Assembly (NCBI RefSeq): GCF_016918545.1
Contig: NZ_JAFFQC010000001.1
Span: forward strand, 124,001 to 188,000
Source of the DNA: Desulfobulbus alkaliphilus
GTDB taxonomy: Bacteria; Desulfobacterota; Desulfobulbia; Desulfobulbales; Desulfobulbaceae
Length of the DNA: 64,000 bases
Reading direction: 5' to 3'
A program made the translations under genes and the position numbers. Each line of letters opens with the position of its first letter. Position 1 is the stretch's first letter. Below are positions 27,516 to 37,307 of the stretch, piece by piece. A model generated the notes under the pieces. The model did no database searches. It was not told the origin of the DNA and saw only the letters and a list, made by a program, of their open reading frames with translations.

Positions 27516-28359
27516 TATCCTCTTCCGCAAGCTGCTGATCAGCGGCACCCTGATCTGGGTTGGCCTGCTTGCTGTTGTCCCGTATCTGATCCTCCTGCGG
27601 ACCAGTTTTCTTGAACGGGGTGGCGAAATCCTCCAGGCCGCGGGCTGGTCCCTGGCCAATTATACCCGCCTGTTCTCCCCCGCCGTTTTCAGCATGGCCG
27701 TGGATTCAGCCCTGCTGGCCGCGGGCACGGCGCTGCTCTGCCTACTGGTGGGGTATCCTTTTGCCTATATCCTGGTCCGCAGCGGAGAAAAGGCCCAGCC
27801 GCTGCTGCTGCTGCTGGTGATGATCCCTTTCTGGACCAATTCCCTCATCCGCACCTATGCCCTGGTGATCATGCTCAAAGCCGACGGCATCATCAATTCC
27901 CTGCTGCTGCGTCTCGGTCTCATCGACCAGCCCCTGCAACTGATGTATACCTCGGTGGCTGTTTTCATCGGTCTGGTGTACACCCTGCTGCCCTTCATGA
28001 TCCTCCCCCTTTTCGCTGCTTTCAAAGCGATGGACCTGCAACTGATCGAGGCGGGTCGCGATCTGGGCGCGGGCCCCCTGCAGACCCTCCTGCGCATCAT
28101 CGTGCCGTTGACCATGCCCGGCATCATCGCCGGCACCATGCTGGTCTTTCTGCCCGCGCTGGGCATGTTCTATATTGCCGACATCCTGGGTGGCGCCCGT
28201 TCCATGCTGCTGGGCAACTACATTCGCGACCAGTTCCTTGTCTTTCGTGACCTGCCCATGGGCGCGGCCGCCAGTGTCGCCATGACCGTGGCCATGGGGA
28301 TCCTACTCCTCCTCTATTATCTGGCCAGTCGCCGGTCCGGTGGAGGACATCTCAAATGA
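27505..28359 (+). CDS. potB: Spermidine/putrescine ABC transporter permease PotB
   Basis: 284 residues, six predicted membrane helices, with the permease-ATPase contact loop EAGRDLGAGPLQTLLRIIVPLTMPGI shortened here as EAGRDLGAGPLQ. Start ATG 27505 overlaps the end of potA and marks the true N-terminus (MKDNILF); the frame is open further upstream but lies within potA. Confidence 0.93.
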   Translation: MKDNILFRKLLISGTLIWVGLLAVVPYLILLRTSFLERGGEILQAAGWSLANYTRLFSPAVFSMAVDSALLAAGTALLCLLVGYPFAYILVRSGEKAQPLLLLLVMIPFWTNSLIRTYALVIMLKADGIINSLLLRLGLIDQPLQLMYTSVAVFIGLVYTLLPFMILPLFAAFKAMDLQLIEAGRDLGAGPLQTLLRIIVPLTMPGIIAGTMLVFLPALGMFYIADILGGARSMLLGNYIRDQFLVFRDLPMGAAASVAMTVAMGILLLLYYLASRRSGGGHLK

Positions 28360-29123
28360 GCCGATGGCTGAAGGGCGGCTATGCCGCCTCGATCTTTCTC
28401 TTTCTCTATCTGCCCCTGGTGGTGGTGGCGGTCTTTTCCTTCAATGATTCACGCTTTTCCCTGGCCTGGCACGGTTTCACCCTCGACTGGTATGTCCGCC
28501 TGTGGCACAACACCGGCCTGATGACCGCCGCGGTCAATTCGCTGATCATCGCCGCCTCTGCCGCCACCCTGGCCACCTTCCTCGGCACCATTGCCGCCTT
28601 TGTCCTCCATCAATACCGTTTTGCCGGTCGTCGTCTCCTGTTCGGCACTTTTTTTGTCATGATGATGTCGCCGGACATTGTCATCGCCATTTCCCTGTTG
28701 CTGCTTTTTCTCGCCCTGCCCCTCAACCTGGGTTTCCATACCCTGCTGCTGGCCCACATCGTGCTCTGTGTCCCCTTTGTGGCCATTACGGTATTTTCCC
28801 GTTTTCACCGCTTCCAGCACGATGTCATCGACGCGGCCAGGGATCTGGGGGCCAGTGAATATCAGGTCTTCCGCCACATTGTCCTGCCCCTGGCCGCGCC
28901 TGCCGTTGCCGCGGGCTGGCTGCTCAGCTTCACTCTTTCCCTGGACGACGTCATTATCAGTTTTTTCAACACCGGACCGGGCTTCGAGGTTCTGCCGCTG
29001 CGGATCTATTCCATGGTCCGCCTCGGCATCCGACCGGACGTCAATGCCCTTTGCGTGGCAATGATCGTGTTCACCATCATTGCCCTCATTCTCACAAAAA
29101 TTCTACTCAAGGAGAAAAAATGA
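28356..29123 (+). CDS. potC: Spermidine/putrescine ABC transporter permease PotC
   Basis: 255 residues and six membrane helices. The coupling loop is DAARDLGASEYQVFRHIVLP, typical of PotC/PotI. It overlaps the potB stop (ATGA) and the potD start. Confidence 0.93.
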   Translation: MSRWLKGGYAASIFLFLYLPLVVVAVFSFNDSRFSLAWHGFTLDWYVRLWHNTGLMTAAVNSLIIAASAATLATFLGTIAAFVLHQYRFAGRRLLFGTFFVMMMSPDIVIAISLLLLFLALPLNLGFHTLLLAHIVLCVPFVAITVFSRFHRFQHDVIDAARDLGASEYQVFRHIVLPLAAPAVAAGWLLSFTLSLDDVIISFFNTGPGFEVLPLRIYSMVRLGIRPDVNALCVAMIVFTIIALILTKILLKEKK

Positions 29124-30163
29124 AAACACTCGTGTCCGTCCTCTCCACCGCCCTGCTGCTGTTATGCCTTGCTGCTTCCGCGCACAGTTCCAGCAGAGTC
29201 CTCAACCTGTATATCTGGTCCGAATATATCCCTGATGAGATAGTCGCCGCGTTTACCAGGGAAACCGGCATCAGGGTCAATGTCTCCACCTATGACAGCA
29301 ACGAGGCCATGTATGCAAAAATAAACCTGATCGGCAGCGGCTATGATCTGGTGGTCCCCTCCTCCGACTTTGTCGGCCTGATGCAGCGGGAAGACCTGCT
29401 CCTGCCGGTCGACACCAGCAAAATCCCCAATTTCGCTCACATTGCCTCCCGCTTTACCAATCAATCCTTTGATCCGGGCAATCAGTATTCAATCCCCTAC
29501 ATGTGGGGCTCCACTTCGATTGCGGTTCATACCGGCATGATTGCGGCGGAATCGGTGCAAAGCATGGCCGACCTGTGGCAACCGGAACTCAGGGGCCGCC
29601 TGCTGCTGCCCAACGATCCCCGCGAGGTCATGGCCATCGGCCTCAAGGTTTTGGGGTATTCGGTCAACGAGACCAATCCCGAGCACCTGCAGCAGGCCTT
29701 TGAAAAACTGCGGACCCTGATGCCTTTGGTGCGGGTTTTTGATTCTGATTCTCCCAAACAGGCCCTCCTTTCCAGGGAAGTCGCCGTCGGGGTGGTCTGG
29801 AACGGCGAGGCCTTTATCGCCAACAGCGAAAACCCGGCCATTGAGTACATCTACCCGCCGGAAGGTTTCAGCCTCTGGCTCGATAGTTTCTGCATTCCCA
29901 GGGGAGCGGAGAATATCGAGGCGGCCCACCTTTTCATCGACTACGTCCTCAGGCCGGAGATCTCAGCCGAAATCAGCTCGACCATGGGCTACTCCACCCC
30001 CAACAAGGCTGCCTTTGCCTATCTTGCCCCGGAGATAAAAGACAACAGGATCGTCAATCCGGATCCCGAAGACGTGGCTCGCGGTGAATTTCTTGACAGT
30101 CTTGACGATGCGACCCTGCAACTCTATGAGCAGCATTGGGTGAACCTGAAGACCGGTCAATAG
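29120..30163 (+). CDS. potD: Spermidine/putrescine-binding periplasmic protein PotD
   Basis: 347 residues with a signal peptide (MKTLVSVLSTALLLLCLAAS, cut near AHS). The mature protein begins with LNLYIWSEYIPDE, the PotD/PotF hallmark. ATG 29120 follows AAGGAG and overlaps the potC stop. It delivers the polyamine to PotBC. The preceding agmatinase-like gene fits a polyamine theme. Confidence 0.94.
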   Translation: MKTLVSVLSTALLLLCLAASAHSSSRVLNLYIWSEYIPDEIVAAFTRETGIRVNVSTYDSNEAMYAKINLIGSGYDLVVPSSDFVGLMQREDLLLPVDTSKIPNFAHIASRFTNQSFDPGNQYSIPYMWGSTSIAVHTGMIAAESVQSMADLWQPELRGRLLLPNDPREVMAIGLKVLGYSVNETNPEHLQQAFEKLRTLMPLVRVFDSDSPKQALLSREVAVGVVWNGEAFIANSENPAIEYIYPPEGFSLWLDSFCIPRGAENIEAAHLFIDYVLRPEISAEISSTMGYSTPNKAAFAYLAPEIKDNRIVNPDPEDVARGEFLDSLDDATLQLYEQHWVNLKTGQ

Positions 30164-30192
30164 AGGTTTTTCAGGCAAGCCGGGCATCTGTC

Positions 30193-31377
30193 TCAATGCT
30201 GGTCCGCCTGCACCGCGGCAACTGTCCGCTGCAGACGGACCAGAAAATAGAGCGCCCCACCCACCATCACCATCAGAGCGGTTAAAAATATGTTCCAACC
30301 GAACTGCTCATAGAGAACTCCGGGCGCGAAGGAACCGATGGCGCCGCCGAGATAATAGAAGGAGATGTAGACGCCGTTGGCAATGCCTTTCTTGCTTTTC
30401 GCCAGGGTGTTGACATATCCGGACAGCAGGGAATGGGCCATGAACATGCCGGTGCAGAAAACGAACATGGCCATGAACATGGCCCGATGATCCGGCACCA
30501 TGAAGCCAAGGATACCGACCAGGTACAGAAAAAGCCCGACCAGAGCCACCCTGGTCTCGGAACCAAAGCAATCAATCATCCGACGGACATTCAAGGAAAC
30601 CACCACCCCCATGACATAGCCGAAATACATGAAGCCAATTCCGGTCTCACCGAAATCGGGATTGATGACCTTCAACTGAAAAGGCAGGAAGTTGAGCAAG
30701 CCGGCAAAAACAAAAAAAACAGAAAAAATGGAGAGATAAAGCCAGAAAAAGACCGGCTGGCGCACCAGTGCCACCACCTCGCCAAAGCGGGGTCGACTGT
30801 ACTGCAGATTGGCGTCCTTCTCCAGGTTACGCAGGAGAAAAAACCCCCAGAGCAGCAGCACCCCAAGGAGAAAAAAGAAAAACCGCCAACCAAACAGGTC
30901 CGTGAACAGGCCGGAAAGAAACCTGCCGAGAAAACCGCCGACAATGGTGGCGGCAATGTAGCGGGCCACAGCCGCCTGCACGTCCTCCCGAGGGGCGGTA
31001 AAGGAAATATAACTGACCAGCGAGGTGAGAATGGCCGGGATCACCATCCCCTGCAGACCGCGTATCACCAGGAGCAGCAGATAGCTGCTGGTGAGGCTGA
31101 ACAGCAACTCCAGGATGCCGAGCAGGAGGATGGCCGTGCGGACAATGAGCCGGGCGGACAGCGATTCCAGCAGGATCCCGTAGAACATCGGCGCGAACCC
31201 CAGGGGCAGCATCATCAGGGTGGTGAACAAGATGGCCTGGAGGGGACTTAAGGCGAATTCCTGCTGAAAGACCGGCTGGATGGGCTGGGCTGCGTACAGG
31301 CTGCAGAAGGTAATTATGGTGCAGAAATAAATTTTGGCCAAGGGCCCGGGTGAACAGAAACGGGTGAGAAGCGACAC
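30193..31377 (-). CDS. Major facilitator superfamily transporter
   Basis: 394 residues with 12 hydrophobic segments and MFS landmarks (an early RxxGGxxADR-like loop is weak; YNALxKSKKGIANG-type linker appears as LAKSKKGIANGVYISFYYLG). It resembles the YnfM/AraJ-like drug or metabolite exporters. A GTG start at 31377 has GGAG 8 bp upstream. Substrate unknown. It is convergent with potD. Confidence 0.85.
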   Translation of the reverse strand: MSLLTRFCSPGPLAKIYFCTIITFCSLYAAQPIQPVFQQEFALSPLQAILFTTLMMLPLGFAPMFYGILLESLSARLIVRTAILLLGILELLFSLTSSYLLLLVIRGLQGMVIPAILTSLVSYISFTAPREDVQAAVARYIAATIVGGFLGRFLSGLFTDLFGWRFFFFLLGVLLLWGFFLLRNLEKDANLQYSRPRFGEVVALVRQPVFFWLYLSIFSVFFVFAGLLNFLPFQLKVINPDFGETGIGFMYFGYVMGVVVSLNVRRMIDCFGSETRVALVGLFLYLVGILGFMVPDHRAMFMAMFVFCTGMFMAHSLLSGYVNTLAKSKKGIANGVYISFYYLGGAIGSFAPGVLYEQFGWNIFLTALMVMVGGALYFLVRLQRTVAAVQADQH

Positions 31378-31485
31378 GGTTGAATCTCCTCGCGCGAGGG
31401 ACGCTCGCCGGTCTGACGGATGTCCCCTTTTCCATGTGGTCAGCTGCGTCCGTGCAAAAATGGGGGCTTGTGATCGCTTGCGCGC

Positions 31486-32391
31486 TCAGGAACGCATCAC
31501 CAGGCGCATGGGTACAACCCGGAACACCCGCATCAGCACAAAGCTGATGACCAGAGCCGCTGTCAGGCGGACGCCTATTATAATCCAATAATTGGCCCCG
31601 AAAAGGACAAAAAGCAGGACATCCTCCACCAGGGAATGACAGATCATCAGAAAGGTGCCGATGAAGAGGATATCCCGACGGCTCAGCGTCCCCCTGGATG
31701 CCTCGCGGATGAGGATACCTGCACCGTAGGTGATGCCAAGCAACTGGCCGGCGATAATCGAAAACGAGGTATTGAAGCGGTCCAGATGCCTCCGCACCAG
31801 GGTGGAGGATTTCAGCAGGTCCATGACCACAATGATCAGGCTGATGAGGACAATAATCTCCACCGACAGCACCAGCGCTTTTTTCAGGGAATGGGCCAGC
31901 ATCATCAGAAAGTCGGGATGGTGGTGGGCAGCGACCTCGGCGACCTCGCCTCTGGCGGCGGTTCCCTTGAAAAACCAGGCCGGCATGAACAGCACCGGCA
32001 GGACGGCGAGAAAAGCACCGATGCCGCGCAGCAGGACGGAATACAGGTAGGAGATGCCCAGCCTGGCCATGATGGCGCTCTCGACGATGATCGAATGGCA
32101 GACGCCGAGGAACACCCCCAATATGGTCCACTGATAGGGTGAGAGGTCAAGGGGCGCGGCCAAGGCGATGGCCGCGTAGATATTGATCAGCACTCCGGCG
32201 GCCAGGGCAATGGCGGCCTCCGGGGGCAGGTCGAGCAGGGAGGTCAGAGGGGCAAAAAGAACACCGGCATAGCGGAGCAGGTCAAAATAGAGCAGTATAT
32301 CGGCAAGGATATACAGCGGTACGATAAACTTGAGGATGAGCAGCGCGCTGCGCACCGCCGATTGCAGGCTGTCGCGGAGAAGGTGGCGCAT
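31486..32391 (-). CDS. Nucleoside recognition (Gate) domain membrane protein
   Basis: 301 residues, about eight hydrophobic segments, in two related halves: LGVCHSIIVESAIM and MICHSLVEDVLL are repeated Gate-domain motifs, each with a conserved His and acidic residue. Similar proteins are grouped with the spore maturation A/B and FeoB gate regions; the transported substrate is unknown. I start at ATG 32391. The frame is open to 32433, but that stretch is part of a repeat E end. Confidence 0.8.
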   Translation of the reverse strand: MRHLLRDSLQSAVRSALLILKFIVPLYILADILLYFDLLRYAGVLFAPLTSLLDLPPEAAIALAAGVLINIYAAIALAAPLDLSPYQWTILGVFLGVCHSIIVESAIMARLGISYLYSVLLRGIGAFLAVLPVLFMPAWFFKGTAARGEVAEVAAHHHPDFLMMLAHSLKKALVLSVEIIVLISLIIVVMDLLKSSTLVRRHLDRFNTSFSIIAGQLLGITYGAGILIREASRGTLSRRDILFIGTFLMICHSLVEDVLLFVLFGANYWIIIGVRLTAALVISFVLMRVFRVVPMRLVMRS

Positions 32392-32416
32392 AGGCCGGGT
32401 ACTCCCATGAAAAGAG

Positions 32417-32434
32417 CCTGGATCCGTGAGCATT
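32417..32434 (+). repeat. Repeat E single end
   Basis: CCTGGATCCGTGAGCATT, the right-type end of repeat E, sits just upstream of the nucleoside-recognition gene start. Confidence 0.7.
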
Positions 32435-32575
32435 TACAAGCAAAGGATGGTGCGTGGCAGCGCAAAAAACAATGGTGGACACCAACCAGCCGTGTCCACC
32501 ATACAAGCCGGAGAGGGCAGTACAACAACGAACATCAAACTCCCCCACCCCCTGCCCCGCACCGGGGCCACCGAA

Positions 32576-32992
32576 TCAGACCAGCAACTCCAATCCGGAA
32601 AAGAAATAGCCGATTTCAAAGGCAGCGGTTTCCGGGGCATCGGAGCCGTGGGTGGCGTTGGCTTCCAGAGATGCACCGAACTCGCGGCGAAGAGTGCCCT
32701 CAGCGGCATTGGCCGGGTTGGTGGCCCCCATCAGATCGCGCCACTTCTGGATTGCTCCTTCGGCTTCGAGCACCATGACGATGCAGGGGCCGCTGGACAT
32801 GAAATCGGTCAATTCGCCGAAAAAAGGCCGCTCCTTGTGGACATAATAAAAGCCTTCAGCCTCGCGTTTGCTGAGCAGCAGTTTCTTCATGCCGACAATG
32901 GTAAACCCTTCGGCATAGATCCGGCTGATTATTTTTCCCGCGTTGCCGGCAACAAAGGCATTGGGTTTGATTATGGCAAATGTTCGTTCCAT
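32576..32992 (-). CDS. ndk: Nucleoside diphosphate kinase
   Basis: 138 residues, full length. It starts [13 protein letters not shown] and holds the catalytic His in [10 protein letters not shown]. It transfers the gamma phosphate between nucleoside triphosphates. The start at 32992 is chosen by homology; upstream frame is open and overlaps a repeat E end at 33031-33050. Confidence 0.97.
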   Translation of the reverse strand: MERTFAIIKPNAFVAGNAGKIISRIYAEGFTIVGMKKLLLSKREAEGFYYVHKERPFFGELTDFMSSGPCIVMVLEAEGAIQKWRDLMGATNPANAAEGTLRREFGASLEANATHGSDAPETAAFEIGYFFSGLELLV

Positions 32993-33030
32993 GAGTGAAA
33001 GTCTCCTTGTTGAGAAAATGGATAAAAGTG

Positions 33031-33050
33031 CTGAATCCGTAACGGCTGGA
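33031..33050 (+). repeat. Repeat E single end upstream of ndk
   Basis: CTGAATCCGTAACGGCTGGA, the left-type end with one change, followed by a run of seven T. On the plus strand this could terminate transcription; on the minus strand it lies in the ndk leader. Confidence 0.7.
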
Positions 33051-33169
33051 TCTTTTTTTCGGATCAATGAACAAATCGGGGGATGAACCGAACGCTGCGG
33101 TCCATCCCCCGTCTTCTTTCTCAGGCGCCGATCTATGTCAGTTACAGGAAGCCCCGGCAACTGGTCAGA

Positions 33170-34333
33170 TCATTCTTCCTCGAGCAGGACAAACTGCCCG
33201 TCGCGAACCGTGAGCATGGCAAAGGCATCCAGGCCCAGGCCGCCGTGATCGGTCTCGGAAAAATTGAAGATCCCGGCGGTACCGATCAAACCGGTGATGT
33301 TCTCGATGGCGGCACGAACCTTCTCCCGATCATCACCGCCAACCTCGATCGCCTGCTTGAGGATGAGCATGGCATCATAGGTATGTCCACCGAAGGTGGA
33401 GACTTTTTCGTTGAAGCGGGATTCATAGGAATTGATGTAGTGGAGCAGAAAATCCTTTTGCGGGCCTTCCGGCAGAGAATCGGCCACCAGGAGACGACTG
33501 GCCGGAAAGATGATCCCCTCGGCGGCGACACCCGCGGCTTCGGCATACTTGATATTGGCAAAACCATGGCTCTGAAAAATGGGCACATCCCAGCCGGCCT
33601 GGCGGATATTTTTCACGAGAATGGATTGGGCGGGAACTATCGACCAGTTCACCACCGCCTCAATGTCCTGATTGGCCCTGAGTTTGGCGACAATAGCCGA
33701 CAGGTCGGTGGCGCTTTTATCATAGACTTCATCAGCAACGATGGTGATACCGAAATCCGGGGCATTTTTAGCCAACTGTTCCTTGCCGGCCTTGCCGAAC
33801 CCGTCGTTGGCGGCGAGCACCGCGATCTTGCTGATCCCCATTTCCTCCATGGTCATGAAAATCTGCTGAGTCGCATAACTGTCGCTGGGCGCGGTCTTGA
33901 AGACATGCGGGGACACCGGGGTCACGATGGACTCGGCGGCGGAGCAGGAGATCATGATGGTCCTGCCGTCCTCGGCAATCCTTTTGATGGCGAGACTCTC
34001 ACCACTGGTGGAAGGACCGATAATGGCAAAGACATTATCCTCTTCGATCAGCTGCCTGGCAAAGGAGATCGCCCGTTCCGGGCTGCCGCCGGAATCCTTG
34101 ACAATCAATTCGATGGGTTTGCCGTTGATGCCGCCTTCGGCATTGATCTCTTCAACCAGCATATGCAGCGATCGGGATGCCGGACCGCCGAGAAAGGCCG
34201 CCGGACCCGTTTCCGCCAAGATGGCGCCGATCTTGATAGAGGCCGCATGGGCAAGAGATGTCATCATCAAACAACCCAGCACAAACAGGCACCCGGCAAG
34301 CAGCGCCCGGAGTGCAATACGTCCTTTTTTCAT
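33170..34333 (-). CDS. Branched-chain amino acid type ABC transporter substrate-binding protein
   Basis: 387 residues with a signal peptide (MKKGRIALRALLAGCLFVLG, cut near AHA) and the type I periplasmic-binding fold of LivJ: IKIGAILAETGPAAFLGGP, AIIGPSTSGESLA and the later GHTYDAM. GAGGAGG lies before the ATG. No livHMGF genes are next to it in the window, so partner and ligand are unknown. Confidence 0.9.
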   Translation of the reverse strand: MKKGRIALRALLAGCLFVLGCLMMTSLAHAASIKIGAILAETGPAAFLGGPASRSLHMLVEEINAEGGINGKPIELIVKDSGGSPERAISFARQLIEEDNVFAIIGPSTSGESLAIKRIAEDGRTIMISCSAAESIVTPVSPHVFKTAPSDSYATQQIFMTMEEMGISKIAVLAANDGFGKAGKEQLAKNAPDFGITIVADEVYDKSATDLSAIVAKLRANQDIEAVVNWSIVPAQSILVKNIRQAGWDVPIFQSHGFANIKYAEAAGVAAEGIIFPASRLLVADSLPEGPQKDFLLHYINSYESRFNEKVSTFGGHTYDAMLILKQAIEVGGDDREKVRAAIENITGLIGTAGIFNFSETDHGGLGLDAFAMLTVRDGQFVLLEEE

Positions 34334-34551
34334 CCTTTCCTCCTCGGTTATGGACATAGCATCCTTTTTGGAACAATGAATGGCGTTGTTATGACAAATC
34401 CTCTTCATCAAGTCAACAAATACCCGTGGGCAGGCGGGTTTTCAGGACAGATGATCTCCGAGGCCACAGAGCCTGCCAACGCTCCGGGACAGAAGCCGTC
34501 CTCAGGGGCGCTTGACACTCCCCTGCATCCGTCAAAATCCGTCGCAATCCG

Positions 34552-34809
34552 TCACGGATACAGGCGATCTTCAAACCCTACCCGGGCCTGATCATAGCCC
34601 CTGGCAGACGGCGGGCACCAATACACCTCCACTATGGGGACCGGCCAATGCTCCCCATGGCAGCGATCGCGGAAGGTCGCATCCTCGAGATCACCGAGAC
34701 GGACCCGTTCCTGGACCGCACCCCGCTCCGGCAGGGTGAGCAGACCGGACAGGACCGCGGCGATATCGGTGCCGGTTAGACGACTGAAGCCGTCGACCTG
34801 ATCCTTCAT
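34552..34809 (-). CDS. Hypothetical 85-residue protein downstream of the histidine kinase
   Basis: The ATG overlaps the stop of the preceding short frame (ATGA). Codon use is G/C-rich at third positions like true genes here. No family is recognised. It ends in a CGTGACGGATT stretch resembling the dispersed repeats. It may be the third cistron after the histidine kinase, or the second half of a frameshifted gene. Confidence 0.4.
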   Translation of the reverse strand: MKDQVDGFSRLTGTDIAAVLSGLLTLPERGAVQERVRLGDLEDATFRDRCHGEHWPVPIVEVYWCPPSARGYDQARVGFEDRLYP

Positions 34810-34997
34810 CCATGGACCGCGCCCAGGGCGTATATGGCGTCCTGCTCGTTGGTCTCGATATCCAGCAGACAGCAGCGGGCGAGAAACTCAGCTACCTCCC
34901 CCTCCGGCTGCAGGCTCGGGGTTGCCGGGGACGGGAGCCTGCTGCCGACAGCAGCCTCTGTCGTGGCCCGGGAAGGGCCATGCTCGCCGGAGGTCAG
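34806..34997 (-). CDS. Possible 63-residue coupled frame with a CTG start
   Basis: After the kinase stop, a frame with no ATG, GTG or TTG start runs to 34806. A CTG at 34997 overlaps the kinase TGA (CTGA), and AGGGGAGG lies 7 nt upstream. The C-terminal segment LLDIETNEQDAIYALGAV recalls the first motif of DEDD exonucleases, but weakly. It could be a coupled small protein with a rare start, or the front part of a broken gene with the next frame. Confidence 0.3.
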   Translation of the reverse strand: MTSGEHGPSRATTEAAVGSRLPSPATPSLQPEGEVAEFLARCCLLDIETNEQDAIYALGAVHG

Positions 34998-36601
34998 GCT
35001 GCTTCCTCCCCTTGCTCACCCGCTGCGGTCGAGATGGAGGCCCGTTCATCCCCCATTCCATCGCCCATTTCGTCCCCCTTTTCGTCTTCATAAAGCAGCA
35101 AGGGCAGGACAATGGTGGCCAGGGCACCGCCCTCCACCCGGTTGGCGAGGCTGATGTCGCCACCCATGGCCTTGAGCAGGGCGTAGGAGACCGAAAGGCC
35201 GAGCCCCGTGCCCTTGCCCGGTTCCTTGGTGGTGAAAAAAGGGTCAAACACATTGGCGCGTTCCCCTTCCGCCAGACCAATACCACTGTCGGCGATAGTA
35301 ACCCGCAGGGCCGGCTTGCCGGCATGATCTATATTTTCGCTGCGTACTTCGATGGTCCCGCGCTCACCGGCGGCATGGACGGCATCAGCGGCATTGATCA
35401 AGCAGTTGAGAAAGACCTGCAGCAACTGCGCCGCATTGCCGTGGACCACGGACTCCGCCGCCTCCAGTCGGCTGGTCAGATCAATGCCGTCCAGTAGCGG
35501 CTGGGGGCGGAGCAGGTCGATCACTTCGCCCAGCACCCGATGGACATCGACATCGCCGCTGGTAGTGGCCACCGGCCGGGACAGATCAAGAAGCCGATGC
35601 ACCAGCCGGCTGATCCGCTGCACTTCCTGTTCAGCCCGGGTGGAGAATTCCTGCCGTTCCTGTTCACTCAAATCCTTTTGTTTGATCAGCCCCAGATACC
35701 CTTGGACAATGCCCAGGGGATTGCCGATTTCATGGGCCAGACCGGCGGCCAGACGGCCAACGGAAGAGAGCTTTTCCGTCCGCACCATCTCTTCCCGGGT
35801 GGCGATCAATTCCTGGTTGGCCTCTTGCAGCGAGACAAGATGGCGCTGCAGCTGTTCCCGGTCCGCCTTGATCCGGCCCAGCATCCGTTCCATGGAACCG
35901 GCCAGCTGCCCCAGTTGGTTGCCGCCCTCCAGGGCGAGAAAGGGCATTCCCCCCTCGTCGGTGTAGGAATCAGTACGGCGGATGAGGCTCTCCACCGGCC
36001 GAATCACGCCCCGATGGAGGCGGAAAAAACCGATGACCAGGAGAATGATGAGATTGACCCCCAGATAGACGATGATATAGCGCTGCAGGCCATGAATGCG
36101 TTGATTCAGGGGGGCAAGAGGATAGCGCAGGGCCAGGGCACCCCTGACCTGATCGGGACTGTCCAGGGACAGGGTCAGATCGAGATAGCGCCTGCCCGGC
36201 ACCATTCCGGCCCGGGCCAGACCGTGCAGGGAGCGGGCGGGCGCCGTCGGCGGTTCCGTCAACATCCGGCTCAGATCGGCATGATGCACGTCCTCGTCAC
36301 CGTAGCAGGCCAGCTCTGCTCCGACCCGCAGACAGACTGCCACCGCCCCGGAGTCCCGCAGACTCTCCACGGCCAGTACGGAAAAAAAAGCGTCCCCATG
36401 GGGTGGCTGATCCGCCGATTTCCCCGCCTGTTGCCCGGCAACTGCGGCCAGCAGAGCCAGTTGCAGCTCTTTTTCCCTGGCCAGCGACAGGGCCCCATCC
36501 CGCAGCCAGAAGGAGGCGATGACAAAAAAGCTCAGCCCCGTAGCCGCGATCAGCACAGCCAGCAGGGTGGTGGTGATATGAACCTTCAATCCATGCTGCA
36601 C
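34994..36601 (-). CDS. Membrane histidine kinase with HAMP-like linker
   Basis: 535 residues. A membrane anchor ([20 protein letters not shown]), a periplasmic sensor of about 140 residues and a second membrane helix ([19 protein letters not shown]) lead into a HAMP-like region. The HisKA box follows with [17 protein letters not shown], then HATPase boxes ([25 protein letters not shown]). The Glu- and Asp-rich tail contains repeated [15 protein letters not shown] 36601 has GGGGAG 7 bp upstream. Of the NtrB/ZraS-like kind; no response regulator is adjacent. Confidence 0.9.
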   Translation of the reverse strand: MQHGLKVHITTTLLAVLIAATGLSFFVIASFWLRDGALSLAREKELQLALLAAVAGQQAGKSADQPPHGDAFFSVLAVESLRDSGAVAVCLRVGAELACYGDEDVHHADLSRMLTEPPTAPARSLHGLARAGMVPGRRYLDLTLSLDSPDQVRGALALRYPLAPLNQRIHGLQRYIIVYLGVNLIILLVIGFFRLHRGVIRPVESLIRRTDSYTDEGGMPFLALEGGNQLGQLAGSMERMLGRIKADREQLQRHLVSLQEANQELIATREEMVRTEKLSSVGRLAAGLAHEIGNPLGIVQGYLGLIKQKDLSEQERQEFSTRAEQEVQRISRLVHRLLDLSRPVATTSGDVDVHRVLGEVIDLLRPQPLLDGIDLTSRLEAAESVVHGNAAQLLQVFLNCLINAADAVHAAGERGTIEVRSENIDHAGKPALRVTIADSGIGLAEGERANVFDPFFTTKEPGKGTGLGLSVSYALLKAMGGDISLANRVEGGALATIVLPLLLYEDEKGDEMGDGMGDERASISTAAGEQGEEAA

Positions 36602-37239
36602 CAACGCACTCCCCTTTCACTCCCCTCGCCTGAACGTCTCGGGAAATATCTCCTTGCCACGACGAGGACCAACCGCAAGCACAGAGACATCGACCCTGGA
36701 CAAGGCAACGCGCGGTCCACTACCCGGTATTCACCAACCCTCAATGTACGAAAATCAATCGTTCCTACGCATACATTTCTCCTTCCTTCAGCAGGATATT
36801 TATGCCTAAAATTAAAGGATTTCGCGATAAAATTAATAAAAGATCTGCACGCTGGGCAGACCGGCCCCCCACCCGCACACTCTGATAGCCCCGGATCCAT
36901 GAGGGCACGTCCGCAGCTCAGCTGTATTGTCTGCGACCGTTCGATTGAGAGAGGGCAACCGCATGGGTCCGCGTGGCCAAACGATACAACCTTTTGCCCA
37001 CCAAACCAAGGATATCTCACCATGTTTGTTCAATAAAATCGTGCGAGCAGTAGGGTGGGCAGGCGTCTTTTTGCCTGCCCACGCGGGTATCCAACGAACC
37101 CCTTATCGAGCCTTGGCCTCATACCACCACATCTGACTGCATGCTGCCTTCCAACGGATCCGCCATGGTGACGCCGCAGACCGGGCGATGGTTTTCTCCG
37201 CAGGTTGCAAGTACCAGTTGAGTGTATATTTTCAAAGCA
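36602..37239. other. Intergenic stretch with a strong hairpin and a repeat E end
   Basis: Between the kinase and the ATPase cluster no gene is recognised. Positions 36889-36910 hold a repeat E end (CCCCGGATCCATGAG). Positions 37055-37082 form a perfect 10-bp hairpin (GTGGGCAGGC / GCCTGCCCAC) with a T-rich loop. The remaining open frames have no ribosome sites. Confidence 0.6.
37055..37082 (+). repeat. Perfect 10-bp stem hairpin
   Basis: GTGGGCAGGC and GCCTGCCCAC enclose the loop GTCTTTTT. No gene ends just before it, so it looks like a mobile palindrome rather than an operon terminator. Confidence 0.75.
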
Positions 37240-37268
37240 CGATCTTGACATCTTCCAAGCCTGACCCC
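37240..37268 (+). repeat. Repeat A copy 1
   Basis: GATCTTGACATCTTCCAAGC followed by CTGACCCC: the A repeat, with G replaced by A in the CCTAGGCC-like centre. It adjoins three tandem TGACCCCGAAGA units at 37262-37300. It lies 40 bp from the 3' end of the first DUF4143 ATPase. Confidence 0.8.
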
Positions 37269-37307
37269 GAAGATGACCCCGAAGACTGACCCCGAAGAAT
37301 GCCCGCG

